A stretch of 64,000 nt of DNA from Bacteroidetes bacterium UBA2475. Lineage in GTDB: Bacteria > Bacteroidota > Bacteroidia > B-17B0 > Aurantibacillaceae. Of this stretch, positions 17,277 to 26,747 are shown in pieces. The notes under the pieces were generated by a model that saw only the letters and a program-made list of their open reading frames with translations, was not told the DNA's origin and did not search any database. The stretch covers positions 124,001 through 188,000 of the forward strand of contig DDPF01000004.1 in the NCBI GenBank assembly GCA_002342065.1, in the 5' to 3' direction. A program made the translations under genes and the position numbers. Every line of letters starts with the position of its first letter. Positions within the stretch are counted from its first letter, which is position 1.

Positions 17277-20200
17277 CCTTCATGATCTTTAAACTTTGAG
17301 AGTTTCCGGATTTTGAGGTGAGTCTTAATGAATATATTCCATGAGCAAGAGAAGAAACATTTAATTTATATTCTCCTTTATCTTTTGAAAAACTCGCATT
17401 CTGTTTCATCATTAATTTTCCTGTTACATCAAATAATTCTACCGTTACATCAATGCTCTTTGATTGGTTCTGTTTTAAAATGATATGATCGGTTGCAGGA
17501 TTAGGAAAAACATTAAAGCTAGCTTCATTTGCACCAAGCTCAACTAATCCAACACAATTAAGAATTGATATGGCAACCGTTGATGTTGAAATACAACCAC
17601 CATTTGCGCCGGTAACTGTGTAGGTAAAATCAGCTCCAAATGTATAAGTTGCAGTAGCATTGTTTCCACCAGTGTTACTCCATGTATACGTTGTAGCGCC
17701 CGATGCAGTAATTGTTACCGGATCCTGATCACAAACTGTAAAGCTTGTACCGGAAAGCACAAGTGTTGGCGTAGTTAAAACAGAAACTGTTTGTGTATTA
17801 ATTGGGCCCGCGCCAAAACTATTTCCCGAAATTAACGAAACAGTATAGGTCCCCGGATTTGCAAACGAAACGGTTGGATTTTGAATACTGGTTGAATTAA
17901 AAGTAACACCCGTTGTTGGTGTAATAGCCCATGTCCAATTTGTTGGTGTATTGCTAGAGTTATCGTTAAATGTTTTATTTGTGCCTACACATAAACTTCC
18001 GTAATAAGAAAAGTTTGGAACCGGCGCTGCTGTTGTTTGAATAAAATCTGCTTCATAAACACCACGACCATAAGTAGCAGCAAATATTTTACCTGGTGCT
18101 GCAGGGCTGATTTCCATATCCATTATTGCAGTGTTTGGTAAGCCCGTATTGTATAAGGTCCATGTTGTAGATGAATTATCTTTGTAATAAATACCAACAT
18201 CCATACCAATATAAATACGATCATTAGATCCTGGTTCATAAACCGAACAATTGGCAGGAAGGTTTGGAAGATTAGATGTAATATTCATCCAGGTTGCTCC
18301 GCCATCTACTGTTTGAAAAACTTTGCTACTTGCATTATAACCACTAACAGTAACCCATGCAGTATTTGCGTCAGTTGGATCAATAGTGATAAAAGTTAAT
18401 GCGCCGCCAGAAGCTGCAGACCCGGTAACGTTAGTCCAGGTTGTTCCTCCATCAATAGTTTTACGAATAGAACCTGCATATAGAACGTAAATTACCTGGT
18501 TGTTAGAAGGTGCAATTGCAAATTCAACAATTAATCCGCCGCCGCCTGTTGTACCTAACTGCGTCCATCCCGTTCCATAATTAGAAGATTTATGAAGCTG
18601 GGTTCTTCCTGAATAGATCGTGTTTGCACTTATTGGATCTTGTTTCCATGGTGTTACCCAATCGCCTGCAGGTAAAGAACCTGTAACATTTGTCCAGCTA
18701 ACTCCCATGTTTGTAGACCTGTATCCATTTCCATTAAATTGTTCTGCAAACATGTAATTATTATTTGTGCGGTCAACAAAACAATCCATCCCATCACCTG
18801 CTAAACTGGCTACATAATTGGCTCCATTCTTTACGTTTGTTCCGTTATCCTGGTGACCAGTGATCCAAACATTTGGTGTAGTTCCTGATAAACCTATTTT
18901 ATAAATTTGTGCGATATTTCTTTGAGCTGTAAGATCTGTCCATGCGTTTGTACCATTATAAGAATAAATTCCTCCATCATTAGTAGAATATAATACTCCG
19001 GCTGAGTTGTACTCCAACTCGTGAATATCAGCATGAATATATGGCGAAGGAGAATTCCAGCAACCTATCATTGTCCAGTTAACTCCGCCATTTGTAGAGC
19101 GCCAAACATTTACACCCCCAACAACAATTTCATTGGGGTTTATAGGTGAAGCTGCAATTGTAAGATCGTACCAACCCTGGCCCTGACCTGTTGATGTACC
19201 AGCACATGAATTTCCTATAATATTTGGTGATGTAGATGCTGTTGTGAAATTAACACCATCATTTGTGGATACATATACACCGTGAAATTGACTATCAGAG
19301 CTTTTGCTGGCAAGTACATATACATGAGAAGGATTTGTAGGTGTAACGGCAATACACATTCGATTAACTCCAGAAGATGGAACGCCTGATGAAACGATGG
19401 AGAAACTTGTCCCGCTATTTGTAGAACGATAAAATGCTGTTCCTACTGCATAAACAATCGTTGGATTGCTAGGATGGAATTTTATATCCCAGCAATTTAT
19501 TGAGCTTACTGTCGTCCATGATGTTCCACCGTTCGTACTCCTGTATATTCCGACATTCGTTCCAGCAAAAACGATTTGGGGATTGGTAGGATCCAATACG
19601 ACTCTATGAATTACTCTGCCCAGTGAAACGGGAAATGTTAATCCGCTTGGTAACCATGTTGCACCACCGTCTGTAGATTTATAAAGGCCGTCAGAATTAA
19701 CAGGAAAAGCTGATAAGAGATCGTTGCCCCCACCTGTTGCCAAGTACATATTATTTGGATTGGTTGGATCGATAGCAAGGCCAGACATTGCTGTTACCGG
19801 AAGGTTGTCAGTATTTGTAGTCCATGATGTTCCGCCATTTGTTGTTGTCCACAAACCACCACCTGCTGCACCGGCATATATTATAGCAGGATTTGTTGGA
19901 TGAAAAGTAAGAAAATTATCGCGTCCCGCTTTACGTGGTAAACCGCCAACAAGCCCTGTTGGTGCTCCCATTGGTCCAACGGGTACCCAGGTTGCAGACA
20001 TTACAGAATTACTATTTGAAGTTTTATTGCTGCTTGCATCTGCATTGTATTGTTTTAAAAAATCTGTATAATTTTTTGAAGCCTGGCTCATTACAGAAAT
20101 ATTACCTGACGGATAAACACGGGGCTTCACAAAATATTCCCAACGTTTAAATTGTTTATACCCGGTGCTTTTTACAGTTATGTCTTTTCCTTCAAAAGAT

Positions 20201-20325
20201 TTATAAAACTCTTTTTGAATTTCGTATAAGTTAGCATCAGGCTTGTTGGCCATATCTATCCACTCCTGTGCAAAATTATTTTGCGAAGCAAATAATAAGC
20301 TAAGTACTACTAATGATTTTTTCAT
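17272..20325 (-). CDS. BNR/VPS10-type repeat secreted protein with PKD domain and T9SS sorting domain
   Basis: 1017 residues. Signal peptide (about 1-19), then a large repeat region (about 110-770) with many copies of a TNGGTSWT / STDGGATW / TVDGGATW motif, each preceded by a strand such as IYAGAAGGGLW or VFAGTNVGIY. These are the Asp-box repeats of sialidase/sortilin-like beta-propellers. A PKD-like domain follows (about 785-865), then an Ig-like region (about 870-940), then the type A T9SS sorting domain (NVFPNPATDHIILKQ ... LAHGIYSLRL ... KIMKD). Glycosidase activity should not be assumed, since Asp boxes only mark the fold. It stands alone; the stop lies inside a stem-loop. Confidence 0.92.
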   Translation of the reverse strand: MKKSLVVLSLLFASQNNFAQEWIDMANKPDANLYEIQKEFYKSFEGKDITVKSTGYKQFKRWEYFVKPRVYPSGNISVMSQASKNYTDFLKQYNADASSNKTSNSNSVMSATWVPVGPMGAPTGLVGGLPRKAGRDNFLTFHPTNPAIIYAGAAGGGLWTTTNGGTSWTTNTDNLPVTAMSGLAIDPTNPNNMYLATGGGNDLLSAFPVNSDGLYKSTDGGATWLPSGLTFPVSLGRVIHRVVLDPTNPQIVFAGTNVGIYRSTNGGTSWTTVSSINCWDIKFHPSNPTIVYAVGTAFYRSTNSGTSFSIVSSGVPSSGVNRMCIAVTPTNPSHVYVLASKSSDSQFHGVYVSTNDGVNFTTASTSPNIIGNSCAGTSTGQGQGWYDLTIAASPINPNEIVVGGVNVWRSTNGGVNWTMIGCWNSPSPYIHADIHELEYNSAGVLYSTNDGGIYSYNGTNAWTDLTAQRNIAQIYKIGLSGTTPNVWITGHQDNGTNVKNGANYVASLAGDGMDCFVDRTNNNYMFAEQFNGNGYRSTNMGVSWTNVTGSLPAGDWVTPWKQDPISANTIYSGRTQLHKSSNYGTGWTQLGTTGGGGLIVEFAIAPSNNQVIYVLYAGSIRKTIDGGTTWTNVTGSAASGGALTFITIDPTDANTAWVTVSGYNASSKVFQTVDGGATWMNITSNLPNLPANCSVYEPGSNDRIYIGMDVGIYYKDNSSTTWTLYNTGLPNTAIMDMEISPAAPGKIFAATYGRGVYEADFIQTTAAPVPNFSYYGSLCVGTNKTFNDNSSNTPTNWTWAITPTTGVTFNSTSIQNPTVSFANPGTYTVSLISGNSFGAGPINTQTVSVLTTPTLVLSGTSFTVCDQDPVTITASGATTYTWSNTGGNNATATYTFGADFTYTVTGANGGCISTSTVAISILNCVGLVELGANEASFNVFPNPATDHIILKQNQSKSIDVTVELFDVTGKLMMKQNASFSKDKGEYKLNVSSLAHGIYSLRLTSKSGNSQSLKIMKD

Positions 20326-20555
20326 TTTATTTTTTTATTGATTTAATTGTTTCAGTATAGCGTTTATTATTGTAAACAAAAAAGTACATACTTTGATTGT
20401 AAGCAAAAATTTCCTATTTGATTTTGGGTTTAACCTAGACTAAATTAGTTAATCTGCCCTAATAAAACAAATAAAAAGCAAATGAAGATAAGGAAAAACT
20501 TCCTAAAAATCTTTATCTAAAAGCCTTTTAACATATAAAACTCTAAAAATGTATT

Positions 20556-20563
20556 TATCTTTG
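20556..20563 (+). promoter_or_regulatory. -7 promoter box TATCTTTG, leaderless type
   Basis: An exact TAnnTTTG box ends 3 nt before ATG 20567. It rules against ATG 20549, which precedes the box and would add six residues before the lipoprotein signal. Confidence 0.6.
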
Positions 20564-20566
20564 GTC

Positions 20567-21058
20567 ATGAAAGTTTCAAAAAAAAATCTATTACTTGCAA
20601 TTATAGGAAGTGCATTGTTTTCCTGCTCACAAAAAAAATTGGTAAGCACGCAAATTACCTTTATGCAGCCTTATTGTGGAGGCGCGCGCCCAACTCCTGA
20701 AATGCAAGCTGATGCTCAAAAAGCTAAGCCTTATTCAAATAAAACCATCGTTGTTGTTTCTAATAAAGGCAAAGTAGATTCTGCGAAAACAACTGCTGAA
20801 GGCACCTTTAAAATAAATTTAAAACCGGGTACTTATAGATTATTTGAAGCCTGGCGCTATTACAAAAAAGCAACAGGTGGATTGGCTGTAAGCGATTTTG
20901 ATAAAGAATGTATTAAGACCGAATGGAAAAAAGAAATGAAAGAAGTTATAGTTTCAAAAACTGAAATTAAAGTAACAGATAAGAATGAAATAATAGAGAT
21001 CTGTCCCTGGAATTTGCCGTGCATTCTTGAATCGAGCAAACCGCCAGCGCATGAGTAA
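20567..21058 (+). CDS. Lipoprotein homologous to the 14338 protein, function unknown
   Basis: 163 residues from ATG 20567. MKVSKKNLLLAIIGSALFSC is a lipoprotein signal with lipobox LFSC. Near the N-terminus is QPYCGGARPTPEMQ, then a beta-sandwich-like module (KVDSAKTTAEGTFKINLKPG), YRLFEAWRYYKK, CIKTEW and CPWNLPCIL. It shares its motif order with the secreted protein at 14338-14826, but is lipid-anchored where that one is soluble. I recall similar small YCGGA proteins in other Bacteroidota, without known function. It is a single gene with its own promoter box; the start is set by that box and by the signal peptide. Confidence 0.85.
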   Translation: MKVSKKNLLLAIIGSALFSCSQKKLVSTQITFMQPYCGGARPTPEMQADAQKAKPYSNKTIVVVSNKGKVDSAKTTAEGTFKINLKPGTYRLFEAWRYYKKATGGLAVSDFDKECIKTEWKKEMKEVIVSKTEIKVTDKNEIIEICPWNLPCILESSKPPAHE

Positions 21059-21105
21059 ACCTTTTAATGAATAGTAAATAGTGATAAGCTAATAGTGAGG
21101 TACTA

Positions 21106-21501
21106 TTATTGTTTTTGTACAAACTCCAGCAACCATTTAATAGCTGCTTCTTCGCGTGTAAATACTTTTGATGGATGATGATGCTTGCCTATCTTAATAA
21201 AAAAATTAGCCATGATGCGTTGAGGTAAACTTTTTATTAAAAGTGCTTCTGCTAATTTTAAATGTTTATAAGGATTATTTTTTCCAGCGTAATTTCTCGC
21301 TTCAGGTGAAAGGTTTTTTTTTCCATTCCTCACATCAATTAAAACCGGTGTTGCTTTTCCTTCGGTAATTATATAACAGGCATCAACCTGTTGTTTGATC
21401 TCATCAAAATCAATTTCATCATCGGTGTCGTTAAAAGCAATTCGTAAAAAGCCTCTCTCATCGAAATTAATTTCAGAGTTATATGTTTTTAAAGACCTCA
21501 C
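21106..21501 (-). CDS. STAS/SpoIIAA-like small protein
   Basis: 131 residues from GTG 21501. The alternating strand-helix pattern with TPVLIDVRNGKKNLSPEARN in the middle and HPSKVFTREEAAIKWLLEF at the end matches a widespread Bacteroidota family that I associate with STAS/SEC14-like folds (from memory, not a search). Such proteins resemble anti-anti-sigma factors but often lack the usual phosphorylation motif; I see no clear DxSG serine. It lies directly after a SpoIIE-phosphatase gene yet has its own good promoter (21530-21560). A regulatory link to that phosphatase is inference. Confidence 0.75.
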   Translation of the reverse strand: MRSLKTYNSEINFDERGFLRIAFNDTDDEIDFDEIKQQVDACYIITEGKATPVLIDVRNGKKNLSPEARNYAGKNNPYKHLKLAEALLIKSLPQRIMANFFIKIGKHHHPSKVFTREEAAIKWLLEFVQKQ

Positions 21502-21529
21502 GTTTTTACTTCAGAAAATGTTGTTTAAT

Positions 21530-21560
21530 CAAATATACAAATCAATTAATAAGAGCGCAA
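21530..21560 (-). promoter_or_regulatory. Promoter TTG-N20-TATATTTG for the STAS-like gene
   Basis: On the minus strand, TTG (21558-21560) precedes an exact -7 box TATATTTG (21530-21537) by 20 nt. The box ends 28 nt before GTG 21501. It lies wholly in the gap after the SpoIIE-phosphatase gene, so the STAS-like gene can be transcribed on its own. Confidence 0.65.
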
Positions 21561-21585
21561 CTATTTTAGGCTTAATCTTAAAACC

Positions 21586-23691
21586 TTATAACTTTACACC
21601 TGAAACACAAACATCATCGATTTGTTCGAGATTACCCTTCCAACTGTTAAACGTCTTGTCTATCAACGCCATCTGGGCTTCCATAGATTGGTCTTTCATT
21701 TCAAAAAATAATTGCGCTAATCTTTTCCGCATAAATTTTTTACCGCTCGCACTTCCTTTATCACCACCAAACTGATCGTAATAACCGTCGGTAGAAAAAT
21801 AAAGTGTATCTCCTTTATCTAGTTCAAGTATTTTTGTTGTAAAGGGCTTGTTATTTTCAGAAAGACCAATTGGTTGTTTATCTGCTGTTAGCTCCTGAAT
21901 TTCGTCTTTATGAATATACCAAAGCGAATTGTTTGCACCCGCCCATTTAATAGTGATACTACTTTTTTCTTTAGTATGCCGTTGTATCGAACACAATGAG
22001 ATATCCATACCATCTTTTACATTTTGTCCTGTTTTTGAAAATGTTTCCAAAACGATCTCCTTTGTTTTATCCAAAATTTTTCCGGGATCTGTTAAATTAT
22101 ATTCTTTTACAGAGCTATCGAGTGCATTGCTGCAAACAACACTTACCAATGCTCCGGGTACACCATGACCGGTGCAATCTGCGACTGCAAATAAAACTGT
22201 GTCATCTGATTTATGTAACCAATAAAAATCGCCGGCAATAATATCTTTAGGTTTATAATAAACAAAACTATCGCCTAATTCATCTTTAATTTTTTTTATG
22301 GGTGGTAAAATGGCCTGTTGTAAATTTTTTGCATAATTTATACTATCAATAATATCTTTTTTTTGCGCTTCAATAAGATCGTTCTTTTGCTGTAGTATTA
22401 AATTATCTTTCTTTTTTTGGTTATTGCTTTTTAAAACAATTAAAACTAGTCCGAGTAATAAAACCAAACCTGCCAGCGCAGCATATATTAAAATTTGCTT
22501 TCTTTCAAGTGCATTTTTTGTTTCGAGTTCTTTTTTAAGTTGTTCGCGTTTAATCTCCTCCTGTTCTTTATCAAACTGGTTTTGCATTTCATAACGCGTT
22601 ATCTCTGAAGTTTTAGAAGCATTAAATAATGAATCTTTAAGCGCGTCGGCTAATTTTTTATTTTCGAATGTTGAATCTATATCTCTTAAATAATAAAAAC
22701 ATCTTGCTTTTGCCTTGTATAATCCTGCCAACCTACTAATATCCTTATTTAAATTAGAATATTTTATTGACAGATTATAATCAACAATTGCTTCTTTAAA
22801 CTTTTTTTGATGCTGGCTAATGTCGCCTCTGTTCTCATAAAAATGTGCTAAAAGAAAAGGATTTGATTTTTCGTTTAAATATTTTTGAGTGATATGCAAA
22901 TATTTTATGGCCGAATCTATTTGATCTGCTTCAATATAAAGGTTAGTAAAATTGTTAAACGTTAGTGCCTTTTTTGAATCAGGAAATTTTAATTTTTCAT
23001 TTAACATTATTGCTTTTGAATAATAATATAGAGACGAATCGGGCTTTTCTATATTAGAATAATGATTAGCAATATTTGCATATGAAAGTGCAAGGCCTTT
23101 TTCATCTTTAGCTTCGGTGCGCATTCTCAATGCTTCATGAAAATACCATCCAGCTTTTTTATATTGACGAATATCGCTATAAACATTTGCAAGGTTAGCG
23201 TAATTACCAGCCAACTCAACTCGTGCATGTACCTGATTTATTTTTATAGATTCCTGTAAATAATAAATTGCTTTAGGGTAATTTCCCGATTTTCTGTAAA
23301 GGATGGCTGTATTACCTAACGATGCTGCAATGAGAAGTGAATCTGAATTTCGGTAATCGTAATTTATTAATTTGAGTGATACATCAAGGCAACTGGCAAT
23401 GTCGCCTTTAAAAAAATAAAATGTAGTAAGGTCGGCAAGATGTGCTCTATAAGTAGTGGAATCTTTTGTCTTTTTTATTACACGCTCAATCACTTCTCTT
23501 GTTTTTTTTAATAGCTTGTCAGCTCCTTCATAATCATCCTTATCATAATAACAATCTAATAAGCGTCTGTATTTTCTGATCTTAAGGGTATCATTCGTTT
23601 CGGCGTCGGCTTGCTTCATATCACCTATACACTGTGCTTCTATTATTTTAGCAGTAAATAAAAATAATATTAGCCAGGTGATCTTTTTCAT
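21586..23691 (-). CDS. TPR-domain membrane protein with SpoIIE (PP2C-type) phosphatase domain
   Basis: 701 residues. Signal peptide (about 1-19), several TPR repeats (about 60-345; for example AGNYANLANVYSDIRQYKKA, LALSYANIANHYSNIEKPDS), one membrane helix (ILIYAALAGLVLLLGLVLIV, about 399-418), a short coiled coil, and a C-terminal SpoIIE domain (about 465-700). The metal-binding motifs are present: IIAGDFYWL, VADCTGHGVPGALVS, DGMDISLC and LYFSTDGYYDQFGG. The layout is a periplasmic TPR sensor joined to a cytoplasmic serine/threonine phosphatase, common in Bacteroidota. Its substrate is unknown; the STAS-like protein encoded next is one candidate. Confidence 0.93.
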   Translation of the reverse strand: MKKITWLILFLFTAKIIEAQCIGDMKQADAETNDTLKIRKYRRLLDCYYDKDDYEGADKLLKKTREVIERVIKKTKDSTTYRAHLADLTTFYFFKGDIASCLDVSLKLINYDYRNSDSLLIAASLGNTAILYRKSGNYPKAIYYLQESIKINQVHARVELAGNYANLANVYSDIRQYKKAGWYFHEALRMRTEAKDEKGLALSYANIANHYSNIEKPDSSLYYYSKAIMLNEKLKFPDSKKALTFNNFTNLYIEADQIDSAIKYLHITQKYLNEKSNPFLLAHFYENRGDISQHQKKFKEAIVDYNLSIKYSNLNKDISRLAGLYKAKARCFYYLRDIDSTFENKKLADALKDSLFNASKTSEITRYEMQNQFDKEQEEIKREQLKKELETKNALERKQILIYAALAGLVLLLGLVLIVLKSNNQKKKDNLILQQKNDLIEAQKKDIIDSINYAKNLQQAILPPIKKIKDELGDSFVYYKPKDIIAGDFYWLHKSDDTVLFAVADCTGHGVPGALVSVVCSNALDSSVKEYNLTDPGKILDKTKEIVLETFSKTGQNVKDGMDISLCSIQRHTKEKSSITIKWAGANNSLWYIHKDEIQELTADKQPIGLSENNKPFTTKILELDKGDTLYFSTDGYYDQFGGDKGSASGKKFMRKRLAQLFFEMKDQSMEAQMALIDKTFNSWKGNLEQIDDVCVSGVKL

Positions 23692-23723
23692 TAAACTATT
23701 TTATAAAAATTTACATAACGAAA

Positions 23724-25124
23724 CTATGCTTTTAAGAAACTCATGATCTTTTCAACGCTCGCTTTTGCATCGCCATAAAGCATCTCTGAATTTGGCTTGT
23801 AAAATAAAGGATTGTCTTCGCCAGAGTAACCAGCCGACATAGATCGTTTCATAATGATCACTTTTTCCGCTTTCCACGCTTCAATAACAGGCATTCCGTA
23901 AATTGAACTTGCAGGATCATCCTGAGCACCCGGATTAACCACATCGTTTGCGCCAATAACCATTACCACATCAGTTTCTGGCATATCTTCGTTGATCTCA
24001 TCCATTTCCAAAACAATATCGTAAGGTACATTCGCTTCTGCCAACAAAACATTCATGTGACCCGGTAAACGACCAGCAACTGGATGTATAGCGAATCTAA
24101 CTTTTTTATTTGCTTTGCGTAATGTTTGAACCATATCATAAATAGGATACTGCGCTTTTGCAACAGCCATTCCGTAACCTGGAACAATTACAACTGATTT
24201 AGCTTCTTTTAATAATGCTGCAACTTCTTCATGGTTCAATGCAGTTACTTCACCTTCCATCGCTTTTTTCTCGCCACCAGAACCGCTACCAGCGCCATTT
24301 GCAAATATTACAGAAAAGAACGAACGGTTCATAGCGTGACACATGTGCATAGAAAGAATAGCACCCGAGCTTCCAACTAAAGCTCCTGTTACAATTAGCA
24401 AGTCGTTACCTAACATAAAGCCGGCTGCTGCTGCTGCCCAACCTGAATACGAGTTGAGCATTGAAACCACTACTGGCATATCTCCGCCACCAATTGCCAT
24501 AACTAACACCACGCCAATAAACGAAGCAATTAGTGTCATTATACCAAGATATAACATTCCGCCTGTTCCTTCTGCTTTGCAATATAAAACACCAAGAACA
24601 GTGCAGGCTGCAAGCAACAATAAGTTCATGGTTTGAAGTCCTTTAAAACTCCATGGCTTGGAAGGAACTTTTCCGTCTAATTTTCCCCAGGCAATAATAG
24701 AACCTGTGAATGTAATAGCCCCAATAAAAATTCCAACAAAAACTTCCACTAAGTGAATAGTATGCGCGGCACCTTGCAATTCATGTGATTTAGGATCTAA
24801 GTAAGAACCAAAACCAACAAGCACAGCTGCCAATCCCACAAAACTATGCAGGATAGCTACTAACTGCGGCATAGCTGTCATTTCTACTTTGCGCGCAAGC
24901 AGTAAACCAATTACCGAAGCAATGGCAATAGCCACAATGATGTAAATATGTCCGGCAACACCTTGTCCTAAAACTGTTGCAATTATGGCTACGATCATAC
25001 CAATGATCCCATAAACAACACCGCGCTTTGCAGATTCTTGTGAGGACAATCCTCCTAAACTTAAAATAAACAATATACTTGCAAATAAGTATGCTGCTGT
25101 TTGTATTTCTTTTACGATGAACAT
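23724..25124 (-). CDS. pntB: NAD(P) transhydrogenase subunit beta
   Basis: 466 residues, close to the family length. The N-terminal half is a multi-helix membrane domain (about 1-260; for example AAYLFASILFILSLGG, VLGQGVAGHIYIIVAIAIAS). The C-terminal domain III binds NADP(H) with VVIVPGYGMAVAKAQYP, VRFAIHPVAGRLPGHMNVLL, VVMVIGANDVVNPGAQDDP and KVIIMKRSM. With PntA it couples hydride transfer between NADH and NADP+ to proton movement across the inner membrane, a source of NADPH. It starts 5 nt after pntA ends, so the two form an operon. Confidence 0.97.
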   Translation of the reverse strand: MFIVKEIQTAAYLFASILFILSLGGLSSQESAKRGVVYGIIGMIVAIIATVLGQGVAGHIYIIVAIAIASVIGLLLARKVEMTAMPQLVAILHSFVGLAAVLVGFGSYLDPKSHELQGAAHTIHLVEVFVGIFIGAITFTGSIIAWGKLDGKVPSKPWSFKGLQTMNLLLLAACTVLGVLYCKAEGTGGMLYLGIMTLIASFIGVVLVMAIGGGDMPVVVSMLNSYSGWAAAAAGFMLGNDLLIVTGALVGSSGAILSMHMCHAMNRSFFSVIFANGAGSGSGGEKKAMEGEVTALNHEEVAALLKEAKSVVIVPGYGMAVAKAQYPIYDMVQTLRKANKKVRFAIHPVAGRLPGHMNVLLAEANVPYDIVLEMDEINEDMPETDVVMVIGANDVVNPGAQDDPASSIYGMPVIEAWKAEKVIIMKRSMSAGYSGEDNPLFYKPNSEMLYGDAKASVEKIMSFLKA

Positions 25125-25129
25125 AGATC

Positions 25130-26674
25130 TTATTTTTTAAACATTTTCAACATACGGTGAGTAACTACGAAACCACCAACAATATTAATGCTGGCAACAA
25201 GTATGGCAATGAAGGCCAGGATGGTCATTGGGCTCATTATATCATTGGTTGTTTGTAACAAACCGCCAACAACAATAATACCACTGATAGCATTTGTTAC
25301 GGCCATTAAAGGAGTATGCAATGAGTGCGCTACATTTGTTATAAGCTGCCAACCCACAAACACTGCTAATATAAATACGGTGAAGTGTTGTATAAATTCA
25401 GCAGGTGCAAATTTTCCTACCAAAAATAATAACGCACCAACTACGGCCAAACTAATGAGCATTGAAGTTGTTGCTTTTTTTGATTTTTCTGCATCTGATA
25501 TTTTTAACTCTTCAGCGGTAGGAGGAACAACTTTTTTAGCGCCGCCGGCAGTAGGACTAACAGGAAGTGGTGCAGGTGGCCAATTAATTTTGCCATTATG
25601 CGTTACCATTGCTCTTGAAACAACAGCATCTTCCATATCAATTTTCCATTTTTCTGCTTTACCCATATCATCTAATAAATGACATAAGTTGTTACCATAT
25701 AATTGCGAAGCCTGGCTTGGTAATTGACTTAATTTACCAACTATAGTTACACCGTTATTGGTTGTAAACACTTCACCATTTTTAGTGTATGCACAGTTAC
25801 CACCAGTAGATGCAGCAAGATCGACAATTACGGATCCCGGTTTCATAGCATCCACATGATAATCTAACCATAATTTCGGAGCGGGTCTGCCGGGAATTTG
25901 TGCAGTGGTAATTACAATATCAACTTCTTTAGCTTGCTCTAAAAATAATTTCATTTCCGCCTCAATAAATTCTTTACTCATTTCTTTTGAGTAACCAGAT
26001 GAGGTAGCGCCATCTTCTTCAATTTCTACAGTTAAAAATTGCGCGCCCATTGATTCAATTTGCTCTGCAACTTCTTTACGTGTATCAAATGCTCTTACAA
26101 TTGCACCTAATGAATTTGCTGCACCAATAGCTGCTAAACCCGCAACACCGGCACCTATGACTAATACTTTTGCAGGCTCTACTTTACCGGCAGCAGTAAT
26201 TTGTCCGTTTAAAAATCTTCCAAAATGATATGATCCTTCAATAACAGCGCGGTATCCGGCAATGTTTGCCATGGACGACAACACATCCATTTTTTGCGCT
26301 CTCGAAATACGCGGAATAGCATCCATTGCTATTGCGTTTACTTTTTTATCGGCAAGTGTTTTTAGTAAGTCTTGATTTTGCGCCGGCCATAAATAGCTTA
26401 GCAAAACCAAACCTTCTTTCATCATACCAACTTCTTCAACCGAAGGCTCTTTTACTTTAAGAACTATATCTGAATTGCCATAAATATCGGCGGCAGAATT
26501 AACAATTTTAGCGCCTGCTTCTTCAAATTCTTTATCAGAAAAATTTGCTTTTGTGCCGGCACCTTTTTGAATCTGAACTTCAAACCCTTGCTTTTGCAAA
26601 CGTTTAACAGTTTTAGGAGTTGCGGCCACCCTTAGTTCATTTGAGGATATTTCCGCTGGAATTCCAACTTTCAT
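25130..26674 (-). CDS. pntA: NAD(P) transhydrogenase subunit alpha (fused alpha1-alpha2 form)
   Basis: 514 residues. The N-terminal AlaDh/PNT domain (MKVGIPAEISSNELRVAATP) binds NAD(H) through VLVIGAGVAGLAAIGAANSL and RAFDTRKEVAEQIESMGAQF (about 168-205), with the conserved RPAPKLW region after it. The last 110 residues carry four membrane helices (about 403-505; LISLAVVGALLFLVGKF, ISGIIVVGGLL). So the two halves, separate genes in some bacteria, are joined here as in E. coli. First gene of the pntAB operon; a Bacteroidetes promoter box close to the start is not evident. Confidence 0.97.
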   Translation of the reverse strand: MKVGIPAEISSNELRVAATPKTVKRLQKQGFEVQIQKGAGTKANFSDKEFEEAGAKIVNSAADIYGNSDIVLKVKEPSVEEVGMMKEGLVLLSYLWPAQNQDLLKTLADKKVNAIAMDAIPRISRAQKMDVLSSMANIAGYRAVIEGSYHFGRFLNGQITAAGKVEPAKVLVIGAGVAGLAAIGAANSLGAIVRAFDTRKEVAEQIESMGAQFLTVEIEEDGATSSGYSKEMSKEFIEAEMKLFLEQAKEVDIVITTAQIPGRPAPKLWLDYHVDAMKPGSVIVDLAASTGGNCAYTKNGEVFTTNNGVTIVGKLSQLPSQASQLYGNNLCHLLDDMGKAEKWKIDMEDAVVSRAMVTHNGKINWPPAPLPVSPTAGGAKKVVPPTAEELKISDAEKSKKATTSMLISLAVVGALLFLVGKFAPAEFIQHFTVFILAVFVGWQLITNVAHSLHTPLMAVTNAISGIIVVGGLLQTTNDIMSPMTILAFIAILVASINIVGGFVVTHRMLKMFKK

Positions 26675-26747
26675 GTTTATTAAAATTTAGGAACCCAAAT
26701 AACGCAAAATTTTCGGGAAATTAAAAGGGATTTTAAACAAGTTTTGT

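Noticed and set aside
17272..20325. Sialidase activity for the BNR protein
   Set aside because: Asp-box repeats show only the fold; no catalytic Arg triad could be identified by eye.
24343..24636. Plus-strand open frame inside pntB
   Set aside because: It lies opposite a highly conserved membrane protein and has no promoter or signal of its own.
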